A stretch of DNA of 64,000 nt from Myxococcales bacterium (GTDB taxonomy: Bacteria > Myxococcota_A > UBA796 > GCA-2862545): NCBI GenBank assembly GCA_019634415.1, contig JAHQVJ010000179.1, forward strand, positions 1 to 64,000, in the 5' to 3' direction. Of the stretch, positions 16,092-23,987 are shown piece after piece. The position numbers were made by a program, and so were the translations under genes. The notes under the pieces were generated by a model that did not search any database, was not told the DNA's origin, and saw only the letters and a program-made list of their open reading frames with translations. Positions within the stretch are counted from its first letter, which is position 1, and each line of letters begins with the position of its first letter.

Positions 16092-17804
16092 ATGACGTGG
16101 TTCGCGATGATCGGGCTCAGTCCTGCGTGGGGGGCACCGCCCGACGCACTGCTGGAAGCGGACGAGACGGCACTGACCTCGCAGGGATGCGAGGGAAGCG
16201 GATGCTGGACCAACCACCTGCGGGTGGAGGATCTGGACCGCGACGGAGATCTGGACGTGATCTTTGCCAACTACCAGGGCTTCTTCAACCGGGGCCAGCC
16301 GCAGCCCCTGGTGGTGATGGACAACGACGGCACCGGCACCTTCACCGACGTCTCCAAGGCCGTGGTGGGCGGGTTCTCCGGCCGGATCCGGCAGGTCGCC
16401 GTGGGCGACGTGACGGGGGACGGCTTCCCCGACATCCTGGCGCCCGACGGTGCCGGGGGACAGGCCGCGCTGTTCGTCAACGACGGCACCGGCACCTTCT
16501 CCGACGAGGCCGCCACCCGCCTGCCGAAGATGAGCGGCAACATCGGAGGCGTGCGCTTCGGCGACGTCGACGGGGACGGCGATCTGGATGCCGTGCTGGC
16601 GGATGGCTACGCCCAGGGGCGCCAGGCCAACGTGTTCGGGCACCTCTGGCTCAACGACGGAACGGGGGTGTTCACCGACGCCAGCGACCGCCTCCCCACC
16701 ATGCGCGATGGCCAGGATCCCGACGATCTCGATCTGGTGGACGTGGATCGCGACTTCGACCTCGACGTGGTCGTGAACATGCACGAGGGCAACAACAGCC
16801 TGTGGATCAACGACGGCACCGGCACCTTCTCCGACGCCCCCAACCAGCTGCCGAACCAGCAGGGAGGCCTGCACTACAACGCCACCGCCTGCGACGTGGA
16901 CGACGACGGCGACCTCGACATGTGGGTCGACAACGTGGGGCCGGGCTACCGCGAGCAGCTGCTCATCAACGACGGCACCGGTACCTTCGCCGATCGCAGC
17001 CAGGGGCGAGTGAGCTCGAACCCCGGGTGGGACGACAACGGGGTGAGCTGCGCCGACATCGACCAGGACGGTGACTTCGACGCCATCGTGTGGTCGCTGG
17101 AGGCCTACGAGCGCGTGCTGATCAACGACGGCACCGGGCGCTTCACGGGCACCCGTGGCCTCATGGACGAGGTGGCGGATCCGTCGCTGTGGGGTGATCT
17201 GGCGGACTTCGACGGAGACGACGTGCTCGACGCGATCACGGGCCAGGGCGAGGGCAACCCGGAGCGCAACCTGGTGTACCGTGGCACCGACGCGGCAGCG
17301 GTGGACGACCAGCCCCCCGCGATCTCGGCCTTCGAGCAGCCGCCCGAGGGGGGGCCGGTGGATGCGGCCACGCCCCTGCGGTTCGCGGTCCGCGACGCGG
17401 TGGTGAGCGACGCGGGCCCCCGGCTGCAGCGTGCGTTCGCGCGCCTCGATCCCAGCGGCACGCCGAGCGAGGTGGAGGCTCACTTCATGGGCGGCGATCT
17501 GTTCCGCGTGGTGCTGCCTGCACTCGCCGAGACGGGTGCCGAGGTGCAGCTGTGCGCCATCGATCGCGCCGGTAACGAGGGCTGCACCGAGGCCTTCGTC
17601 TACGGCATCCTGCCCGCCGGACCCACCGAGCCCACCGACCCGACCGAGCCCACCGACCCGACGGACGGCAGCCCCGATCCCACGGACCCGCAAGACCCGG
17701 TGGACGGCTCTGGCTGCGGCTGCGCCACTGGCTCGCCCGCCGGAGGTATGGCACTGTCGTTCGGGATGATGGCGGTGCTCGTCCGCAGGCGAACACAGCC
17801 TTAG
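16092..17804 (+). CDS. FG-GAP/VCBS repeat surface protein with MYXO-CTERM-like tail
   Basis: This 570-residue protein starts with a signal peptide (MTWFAMIGLSPAWGA). About seven FG-GAP/VCBS repeats follow, each with a Ca-binding loop such as DLDRDGDLDV, DVDGDGDLDAV or DIDQDGDFDA and a NDGTGTF turn. The NDGTGTF turn is repeated at DNA level almost unchanged. A beta domain (residues 410-510) and a (EPTDPT)n spacer lead to SGCGCATGSPAGG, a hydrophobic helix and VRRRTQP, the layout of MYXO-CTERM sorting tails. It is likely surface-anchored. An in-frame ATG at 16065 lacks a ribosome site, while 16092 has AGGGAGA. Confidence 0.9.
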   Translation: MTWFAMIGLSPAWGAPPDALLEADETALTSQGCEGSGCWTNHLRVEDLDRDGDLDVIFANYQGFFNRGQPQPLVVMDNDGTGTFTDVSKAVVGGFSGRIRQVAVGDVTGDGFPDILAPDGAGGQAALFVNDGTGTFSDEAATRLPKMSGNIGGVRFGDVDGDGDLDAVLADGYAQGRQANVFGHLWLNDGTGVFTDASDRLPTMRDGQDPDDLDLVDVDRDFDLDVVVNMHEGNNSLWINDGTGTFSDAPNQLPNQQGGLHYNATACDVDDDGDLDMWVDNVGPGYREQLLINDGTGTFADRSQGRVSSNPGWDDNGVSCADIDQDGDFDAIVWSLEAYERVLINDGTGRFTGTRGLMDEVADPSLWGDLADFDGDDVLDAITGQGEGNPERNLVYRGTDAAAVDDQPPAISAFEQPPEGGPVDAATPLRFAVRDAVVSDAGPRLQRAFARLDPSGTPSEVEAHFMGGDLFRVVLPALAETGAEVQLCAIDRAGNEGCTEAFVYGILPAGPTEPTDPTEPTDPTDGSPDPTDPQDPVDGSGCGCATGSPAGGMALSFGMMAVLVRRRTQP

Positions 17805-17812
17805 CGACGACG

Positions 17813-18751
17813 ATGGAGGGGCCGGTGCCGGTGCGTTCGTTCGAGCAGGACACGGGCTGGCTGGCGTACCTCGACCACCTCCCCCCAGAGGTCCGTCCCT
17901 CCGCCGACGAGCGTCCCGCCGAGCGCTGGTGGCCGTGGCGAGGGCACGAGGTGCGCATGGACGTGCACAGCCCCACACAGGCCCCTCTGGGCACGGTGGT
18001 GCTGGTGCACGGTGCAGGCGGCCACGGTCGGCTGCTGACCCCCTTCGCGCTGCCGCTCGTGCGCGCTGGCTACCGCGTGGTGGCGCCCGATCTGCCCGGC
18101 TACGGGCTGACGCGTCGCCCCTGGACGCCGCTGCGGCTGGCCACCTGGGTGGATCTCGTGGCGGATCTGGCCCGCGACGAAGCGAGCTCCAACGGCGTCG
18201 CGCTGTTCGGCATGAGCCTGGGCGGCACCGTGGTCCTGCACGCCGCCATGCGCTGCGAGGCCGTGCGGGCAGTCGTGGCCACCACGCTCTTGGATCTGCA
18301 GGATCCGTCCACCTTGCGTGCCGTGTCTCAGCTGCCCGCCCTCGTGGGGCCGCTGCGCCTGCTCGGCGGCCTGGTGGCCAGGGTGCCCATCCAGGTGCGG
18401 CACCTGGCACCGCTGCACACCATGAGCAGCTACCCGGCGATCAACGACCTGCTGGCTCGCGATCCCTTGATCGGCAGGCGCTTCGTGCCCATTGGCTTCT
18501 TCCGCAGCCTGCTGTTCACGGCGCCTCCGCAGCCGGTGGCGACCTTCGATCGGGTGCCGGTGCTGGTCGCACACCCCGGCGCAGACGCCTGGACGCCGCC
18601 AGCGCTGTCGCGCCCCACCTTCGACGCGCTGCCGGGCAAGAAGCGCTGGGTGACGCTGCAGGGCGCCCACCACGCACCACTGGAGCAGCCCGGGCGGGAT
18701 CAGCTGTCCGAGGCCGCGCTCGCCTGGCTGGCGGACGCACTGCCTCGGTAG
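17813..18751 (+). CDS. Alpha/beta hydrolase
   Basis: This 312-residue protein has the alpha/beta-hydrolase core: VVLVHGAGGHGRL (oxyanion region), VVAPDLPGYG, the nucleophile elbow GMSLGG and a late His in QGAHHAPLEQP. The acid is likely the Asp in HPGADAWTPP. There is no signal, so it is cytoplasmic. The first 50 residues are Trp/Pro-rich and unusual. GTG codons at 17825 and 17831 behind GGAGGGG are alternative starts. It lies 8 bases behind the FG-GAP gene and could share its transcript; the substrate is unknown. Confidence 0.85.
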   Translation: MEGPVPVRSFEQDTGWLAYLDHLPPEVRPSADERPAERWWPWRGHEVRMDVHSPTQAPLGTVVLVHGAGGHGRLLTPFALPLVRAGYRVVAPDLPGYGLTRRPWTPLRLATWVDLVADLARDEASSNGVALFGMSLGGTVVLHAAMRCEAVRAVVATTLLDLQDPSTLRAVSQLPALVGPLRLLGGLVARVPIQVRHLAPLHTMSSYPAINDLLARDPLIGRRFVPIGFFRSLLFTAPPQPVATFDRVPVLVAHPGADAWTPPALSRPTFDALPGKKRWVTLQGAHHAPLEQPGRDQLSEAALAWLADALPR

Positions 18752-18767
18752 GCCCCCACCTCGGGAA

Positions 18768-19277
18768 TCAGTACTGCGCCTTGAGGAGCAGCACTTCCAT
18801 GATGCGGCGTGCGTGATCCGGATCGATGTCGAGCATCGGGATCAGCTGCTCGAGGAAGGCCCCCTCGGAGGTGAGCAGCTCCCCGTCCGACAACACGATG
18901 TCCACACAGTGCGCGAACACGGGCAGGCACATGTCGGCCGGAAGCGTCTCGCAGGCCTCCCGCAGGGCCTCGGGGCGCGCCTCCAGCCGATCGTTCACCG
19001 TGGTGTTGATCTGGGCCAGATCCCCCTGGTTCAGTGCGCTTAGGGCCCGCGACCGACGGGCCAAGCGCACGATCTCCTCCTGCTCCTCCACCTGGATGCT
19101 GCCGTCCGCTGCCGCCGCGGAGATCAGGATCCCCATGTAGGCCTCGGGGATCGACCATCCCGTGTTGCGGTGCCGGAAGCTGTCGGCCAGCTTCTGCACG
19201 TCGAAGGGCGAGCGCTCCTCCACCACGAAGGACCGAAACACGTTGAGCGGCGAATCACCCTGCATCTCGCTTGACAT
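18768..19277 (-). CDS. TerB-like protein
   Basis: This 169-residue all-helical protein has a TerB-type pattern: YMGILISAAAADGSIQVEEQ (acidic loop) and later VDIVLSDGELLTSEGAFLEQ. The two ADGSI/SDGEL acidic helices are the metal-binding-like core of the TerB fold (tellurite-resistance/DnaJ-like superfamily). It is the last gene of a three-gene minus-strand set (21466 to 18768) with a TPR protein and a membrane coiled-coil protein. The function is unknown; stress-related membrane complexes are typical for TerB relatives. Confidence 0.8.
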   Translation of the reverse strand: MSSEMQGDSPLNVFRSFVVEERSPFDVQKLADSFRHRNTGWSIPEAYMGILISAAAADGSIQVEEQEEIVRLARRSRALSALNQGDLAQINTTVNDRLEARPEALREACETLPADMCLPVFAHCVDIVLSDGELLTSEGAFLEQLIPMLDIDPDHARRIMEVLLLKAQY

Positions 19278-19308
19278 CTGAACTCCGTCCCGATCTGAGG
19301 GGTTTGGT

Positions 19309-19917
19309 CTAGTCTCTGGGGTCGACGCCGGGTCGCCGTGGGGGCTTCCAGTCGGCCACGGCCTTCTGGATCTCCTCCAGCTCCGTCGTCTCCTGCGACA
19401 GGCGCTCCTCGGCGTTCGCCCGGATCTCGAGCCAGGCGGCATCCTCGAAGGCGGTGTGGCTGTCGGCCGTGCCCAGCGCCGGCTTGCGGACCTTCGCGGC
19501 CCCCGGCTTCTCCTCGAGGGCCTTTCGGATGGCCTCGCGGATCTCGTCGTTCTTGACGAGGCGCTTGTCGATGACCGTGTACTCTTCGATGGCCTCGTCG
19601 GCGGCCTGCTGCAGCTCGTCCAGCGCCTGGTCGCGCTCGGCGATGGTGGCCTCGAGTTCCTTCTTCTCCTCCTTCAGCGCCTCGATCTCCTTGGGGAGAT
19701 CCTGGGTCTGCGTGTAGAGGAACCCACCCGCGCCGATGGCTGCGATCAGCATGCCCATGAGGAGGAAGACGAACACACCCATGCGGTTGCTGCGGCTACG
19801 AGCCTGGCGCAGCTCGGACTCGCTGTGCTGAAGCTCGGCCGCACTCGGCACGTCCGCGAACACCTTGGGCAGCACGCGGGGTCGATGGTCGCTCGATTGT
19901 GGAACCAGTGATGACAT
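19309..19917 (-). CDS. Single-pass membrane coiled-coil protein
   Basis: This 202-residue protein has an N-terminal Ser/Pro-rich cytoplasmic piece and one membrane helix (VFVFLLMGMLIAAIGAGGFL, about residues 48-67). A long heptad-rich coiled coil follows (KEIEALKEEKKELEATIAER) and then a charged C-terminus. It lies between the TPR gene upstream (73 bases) and the TerB-like gene downstream (31 bases) in the same direction. I know no family match. It may scaffold the TPR and TerB-like proteins, which is inference. Confidence 0.75.
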   Translation of the reverse strand: MSSLVPQSSDHRPRVLPKVFADVPSAAELQHSESELRQARSRSNRMGVFVFLLMGMLIAAIGAGGFLYTQTQDLPKEIEALKEEKKELEATIAERDQALDELQQAADEAIEEYTVIDKRLVKNDEIREAIRKALEEKPGAAKVRKPALGTADSHTAFEDAAWLEIRANAEERLSQETTELEEIQKAVADWKPPRRPGVDPRD

Positions 19918-19990
19918 CTCGCACCTTCTCGATGTGGTCTGAATCGCGGCCCCGGCGGGTCATCCCCCGAGGCGTGAGCTGCACGGTCTC

Positions 19991-21466
19991 TCAGGGCTTG
20001 CACCCGAGGACGCCATACGCGTCGAAGAGCGCCTTCTCGCGCGCCTTGCCATCGGCGTCGAGGGCCGTCCGGCAGAAGAGGTTGGCATGGCCCACCACGT
20101 CTTGCCCGAAGGCGAGGCTACCCGCCAGCTCGGGCGCCTTGTCCACGCCCGGCCAGTCCACCGAGCCCTCGGCGTCGTCTTCCCCATCCTCGAAGGCTTC
20201 CTCGGCCTGATTCAGGTACTCGCGCCACTTCAGCTCGTTGCGGCTGGGGGGCGACCGCAGCGTGAAGCGAGGCACGTACTGGGCGCGCCGCAGGTAGTAC
20301 ATCCCGCGCATCAGCTGACCTTCCGGAGTGTCCTGGCCTTCGCACCAGGCTCCGCTGTCGCCGTCGGCGATGGGGTCTCCCCCACGGGCGATGTGGGACA
20401 GGCAGACGAGCGTACGGAAGCGCGTGTCTCCCCCGCCAGCCTTCACGGCGGACTCGGCATGCTCCGCCACCTTGTTCCAGTCCGACGCGCGCCGGACCTC
20501 GCCAGCCTCGATGAGGCCCATGTAGTAGTGCGCCTCGGCCCGGTAGTTGACGGTGTCGGTGCCCATTCCCTCGCTGGGATCGGCGTCGATGACGTCCTCG
20601 AGGGCCTTGCGGGCCTCGGCCGGCTTGCCCAGCTCGTAGTAGGCGATGCCGATGGCGCCGTTGGCCGCCAGCGAGTCGGGTGCAGCCTTCTTGGCGAGCT
20701 GCAGCACCCCCAGCACGTCCTCCGGAGGGGCGTCGTTGTCGCGCTTGAGCTCCGCCAGGGACACCAACGCGAGCGCGGTCTCCGTGCCCTTCGGCTCGAG
20801 CTCGGCACCGGCGGTGATGGCGTCCTCGGCCTTCTTCGCCTTGCCGAGACCGATGTAGATCCGACCCAGGGCGAAGTGACGGGCCGCCGTGGCAGACAGC
20901 TCGATGGACTGCTCGTAGGCCTGGATGGCCAGCGACGTGAACCGCTGGGCCCGCGGTCCGTCCTGCTGGCTCAAGCCGAGCATGGCGTCGCCGCGACCCT
21001 GGTGGGCCTCGGCGAGGGTCTCGTCGTCGGCGCCCGACCGCGTGGCCAGCTCCACCACCATCTGGTAGGCGCAGTAGGCATCGGTGTTGTTCATCCTCGG
21101 CTTGATGTCGAGGGACGCCGCGCGCGCCCCCGCCTCCCCGATGCAGGTGAAGGCGGGCATGTGGTAGGCCCGGCCCCCTGCCGAAGACACCTCCCAGCAC
21201 GCATCCTTGGCGTCGGCCAGCACGTCCTCGTCGGTCGCCTGGGGGATGACCCCCCGCGCCAGCCGCACCGTGGCCGTCTCCGTGGGATCGGCCTCGATCT
21301 TCTTGAGCTCGTCGCCGATGAGCTGGAAGTCCTCGGCGCAGCTGACCGGCTCCTGCAGCGGCGTGGGGGCCTTCTTCTTCGCGAATGCGGCGCTCGCCGT
21401 GGTCAATGCCACGGTACCGAGCAGGCTCACCAGCAGGCGCTGACGCGCCGCGATCCCGAGACCCAT
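19991..21466 (-). CDS. Secreted TPR-repeat protein
   Basis: This 491-residue protein has a signal peptide (LLVSLLGTVALTTASAAFA). Several TPR-like helix pairs follow, for example HFALGRIYIGLGKAKKAEDA, GAIGIAYYELGKPAEARKAL and HYYMGLIEAGEV. Six or more Cys residues (SCAEDF, DACWE, FTCIGE, YCAYQM, GAWCEG, LFCRTA) suggest disulfides outside the cytoplasm. It starts behind GGGGG. It heads the operon that continues with the coiled-coil and TerB-like genes. It probably organises a protein complex in the periplasm. Confidence 0.8.
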   Translation of the reverse strand: MGLGIAARQRLLVSLLGTVALTTASAAFAKKKAPTPLQEPVSCAEDFQLIGDELKKIEADPTETATVRLARGVIPQATDEDVLADAKDACWEVSSAGGRAYHMPAFTCIGEAGARAASLDIKPRMNNTDAYCAYQMVVELATRSGADDETLAEAHQGRGDAMLGLSQQDGPRAQRFTSLAIQAYEQSIELSATAARHFALGRIYIGLGKAKKAEDAITAGAELEPKGTETALALVSLAELKRDNDAPPEDVLGVLQLAKKAAPDSLAANGAIGIAYYELGKPAEARKALEDVIDADPSEGMGTDTVNYRAEAHYYMGLIEAGEVRRASDWNKVAEHAESAVKAGGGDTRFRTLVCLSHIARGGDPIADGDSGAWCEGQDTPEGQLMRGMYYLRRAQYVPRFTLRSPPSRNELKWREYLNQAEEAFEDGEDDAEGSVDWPGVDKAPELAGSLAFGQDVVGHANLFCRTALDADGKAREKALFDAYGVLGCKP

Positions 21467-21540
21467 GGTACCCCCTGGTTGGATGGTCGCCTCACGAGGC
21501 CGGAGCTTAGTCGTGGGGGCCCGCGAGCACAATGCGATCC

Positions 21541-21610
21541 CGAGTTTCGACTCGCATGGCGAGGGTGATGGCACCGCGACATCGGTGTCGTGAGTTCGGT
21601 CTTGAGACCG
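21541..21610 (+). other. Three consecutive hairpins in a long leader
   Basis: The 236-base divergent gap 21467-21702 holds three small perfect hairpins: CGAGT-TTCG-ACTCG (21541-21554), CGACA-TCGG-TGTCG (21577-21590) and CGGTCT-TG-AGACCG (21597-21610). The first closes on a TTCG tetraloop. They could be operator palindromes or a structured 5' leader for the VWA gene. No known RNA family is recognised. Confidence 0.3.
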
Positions 21611-21702
21611 GCCGAACGCGGCGAAGATCGCGACGAGGAGTCCCTCCACGAGGTGGCATGTGGGTTGCAGCCCCGGGACCCCAGGTCCACCTTGGAGGAA
21701 CC

Positions 21703-22743
21703 GTGCGTTTGTCGCTCTTGGGCGTTGCCCTCACCCTGGCTGGCTGTGGAGGCACCTCCTTCTCCGCCACGGATGGCTTCGATTACGGCGAGCCGGGGAG
21801 CGGCGTGCCCTCCGACGCGAGCACCACGGGTGACGACGGGCTGGGTCAGGGCAGCGGCGAGGCTGCGCTCACGGCGGGCGCGTGGGACGACAACCTCAAC
21901 TACGACTACTTCCTCGACTACCTGGACGACCAGGGACAGGTGGCGGGAGCCCCCCAGCTGGGCGTCGAGGAGCGCGACGTGGCCTTCGAGCGCTTCGACG
22001 GCGTGCGGGAGGCGAACGTCGACCTCGATCTGGCGCTGCTGTTCGACACCACGGGGAGCATGGCGGACGAGCTGCAGTACCTGACCAACGAGATCCGGAG
22101 CATTGCCGCCGACATCCAGGCGATCTCCCCAGAGGCGTCGGTGCGCTTCTCGCTGGTGGTCTACCGCGACGAGGGCGACCAGTACATCACCCGCACCTTC
22201 GCCTTCACCGACGACATCGGCGACTTCCAGTCGGAGCTCGCCACCCACTCCGCAGAGGGCGGCGGCGACTACCCGGAGGCCTCCCACTCGGGGCTCGAGG
22301 ATCTGCTGCAGCTGCAGTGGCGCTCCGCTGCCGACGTGGCTCGGGTGGCGTTCTGGATCGCCGACGCGCCGCACCACACCACCCGCGCCCAGGCACTCAC
22401 GGAGTCGCTGCGCGAGGCGGCCACGCGAGACATCCACCTGTACCCGGTGGCGGCGAGCGGCACGGACCAGCTCGCGGAGCTCGCCATGCGGTCGGCGGCC
22501 CAGCTCACCGGTGGGCGCTACCTGTTCCTCACGGACGACAGCGGCATCGGCAACAGCCACTCCGAGCCGACGATCCCCTGCTACTTCGTGACGACCCTGC
22601 GCGACGCGATGGTGCGCATGGTCCAGATGGAGTACTCGGGGATCTACGAGGAGCCCGCGGAAGAGGACGTCATCCGCACGGGCGGCGATCCGGAGAACGG
22701 GGCCTGCACCCTGGGCGACGGCACGCAGGTCGACATCTTCTGA
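21703..22743 (+). CDS. VWA-domain lipoprotein
   Basis: This 346-residue protein starts at a GTG with GGAGGA just upstream. It has a lipobox (ALTLAGC) and an acidic low-complexity spacer. A von Willebrand A domain follows from about residue 100: DLALLFDTTGSMADE (MIDAS-type DxTxS), VRFSLVVYRDEGDQY, and later VAFWIADAPHH and IHLYPVAASGTDQ. MIDAS domains bind a divalent cation and a protein ligand. Location is probably the outer membrane, facing outward. Directly downstream is decayed sequence (22744-23048). Confidence 0.85.
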   Translation: MRLSLLGVALTLAGCGGTSFSATDGFDYGEPGSGVPSDASTTGDDGLGQGSGEAALTAGAWDDNLNYDYFLDYLDDQGQVAGAPQLGVEERDVAFERFDGVREANVDLDLALLFDTTGSMADELQYLTNEIRSIAADIQAISPEASVRFSLVVYRDEGDQYITRTFAFTDDIGDFQSELATHSAEGGGDYPEASHSGLEDLLQLQWRSAADVARVAFWIADAPHHTTRAQALTESLREAATRDIHLYPVAASGTDQLAELAMRSAAQLTGGRYLFLTDDSGIGNSHSEPTIPCYFVTTLRDAMVRMVQMEYSGIYEEPAEEDVIRTGGDPENGACTLGDGTQVDIF

Positions 22744-22847
22744 GGGCCATCCGAGCTGCCCCCCGTGGACACGCCGCTGTTCGACGTGTACCCAGAGCTG
22801 TTCGACGACGACGCGGACAAGCGGGCCATCACGTGGTTCCAGCGGCG

Positions 22848-23084
22848 TGGATGCAACAGGCAGGCCAGCCGAGGTTCGCTGCCGCGAACCAGTTCTTCGG
22901 CTACCAGCTGTGGATCAACCCCTCCATCGGATCCGTCGGAGGACGAGGCAACGGAGGCCAGTTCGTCTACGCCGTACCGGAGCTGGCGCTGGTCATCGTG
23001 TACACGGCTGCCCCCAGCACGAGCGAGTATCTCAGCTACGAGCAGGATCTACTGGCGGCCATCGTGAACAGCTGCGTCGACTGA
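22848..23084 (+). pseudogene. Serine hydrolase (beta-lactamase family) C-terminal remnant
   Basis: The frame ending at 23084 reads NQFFGYQLWINPSIGSVGGR, GNGGQFVYAVPELALVIVYT and SYEQDLLAAIVNSCVD, the last 75-80 residues of class C beta-lactamase/serine hydrolase proteins (GYG..W, GGQ.I.V.PELDLVVV.T). No catalytic SxxK or YxN region lies upstream. The 22744-23048 interval also holds a short in-frame piece (VDTPLFDVYPELFDDDADKR) of unknown origin. Its 3' end overlaps the FGE gene on the other strand. Confidence 0.65.
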
Positions 23085-23987
23085 CGCTCCCCCTGCGAGG
23101 CGAAAACCCACCCACTCGTAGCGACGACCCGGCGGGTGGCCGAAGCGGTAGGCTGCACGCACGCACTGAGCGTGGTTGCACCAACAGGCCCCGCGCAGCA
23201 CGCGCGATCTCCCTGTGGTGGACACGGGGTCCACCTCCTCCTCGTCGGAGTAGGCGCGACGCTCGGCGTCTGCACACCACTCCCACACGTTGCCCAACAT
23301 GTCGTACAGACCCCAGGGATTGGGCGCCTTGAGTCCCACGCGACGGGTGCCCGCGAGGGTGTGATCGTACTGGGTGTCGGGCCACCCCGAGGAGTCCTCG
23401 CCCGCATCCGACAGATCCCACTCGTGTCCGCTGTTGCCGGCGTACCACGCGATATCGTCGAGCAACGGCGCGTTGCTCTGCCCCACGATCTGCGGATCGC
23501 CGGCCCAGGTGGCGGTGCGGGTGCCCGCTCGGCAGGCGTACTCCCACTCGGCCTCGGTGGGCAGGCGCGGCTGCAGCCCAGGCACGCGCTCGGCGAGGCG
23601 CTCACAGAATCGCACGGCCTCGGTCCAGCTCACCTGCTCCACGGGGCGCTCGGGATCGGGGAAGCGGCTGGGGTTCTTGCCCATGATCCGCGTCCACACT
23701 GCCTGGGTGACGGGGGTGGTGCCGAGCCAGAACCCGCGGGTGAGCACCACGGGATGCGGAGTCTCCACGCTGCTGCGGCCCTCCTCCCCCTCCGGAGATC
23801 CCATGACGAAGCGCCCAGGCGAGATCCAGCGGAGCCGCTGGCCGACGACCTCCGCCCACACGCCATGATCGTCGATGCCGAGGGTCTCGGCCCACGACAG
23901 CCCGAAGCGCTCGACGATGCGGGCTTCTCGGCGGCCTTCGCGGAGCATGTCGGTGAGCACACCTGCGTCGGGGTGGTCCAACCTCAT
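23049..23987 (-). CDS. Formylglycine-generating-enzyme-fold (SUMF1) protein
   Basis: This 312-residue protein shows the FGE/sulfatase-modifying-factor fold: RWISPGRFVMGSPEGEEGR, VVLTRGFWLGTTPVTQAVW, RPVEQVSWTEAVRFCERL, LPTEAEWEYACRAGT, PWGLYDMLGNVWEWCAD and RVLRGACWCNHAQCVRAAYR to GFRLA. A Cys-x4-Cys pair sits near where true FGE has its catalytic pair, so activity is possible. In many such proteins the fold only binds. The N-terminal FGLSWAETLGIDDHGVW resembles the lead-in seen in FGE proteins of EAD-type conflict systems. Its ATG overlaps the stop of the trypsin gene (ATGA). The last 12 residues read into antisense of the hydrolase relic. Confidence 0.88.
   Translation of the reverse strand: MRLDHPDAGVLTDMLREGRREARIVERFGLSWAETLGIDDHGVWAEVVGQRLRWISPGRFVMGSPEGEEGRSSVETPHPVVLTRGFWLGTTPVTQAVWTRIMGKNPSRFPDPERPVEQVSWTEAVRFCERLAERVPGLQPRLPTEAEWEYACRAGTRTATWAGDPQIVGQSNAPLLDDIAWYAGNSGHEWDLSDAGEDSSGWPDTQYDHTLAGTRRVGLKAPNPWGLYDMLGNVWEWCADAERRAYSDEEEVDPVSTTGRSRVLRGACWCNHAQCVRAAYRFGHPPGRRYEWVGFRLAGGASVDAAVHDGRQ

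Noticed and set aside
16300..17150. Tandem DNA repeat or CRISPR-like array
   Set aside because: The repeated AACGACGGCACCGGCACCTT units encode the NDGTGTF turns of FG-GAP repeats; spacing and content fit a coding repeat.
23049..23987. The FGE-fold protein as a diversity-generating retroelement target
   Set aside because: No reverse transcriptase, template repeat or accessory gene is near, and no second copy of the 3' end of the gene is seen in the window.
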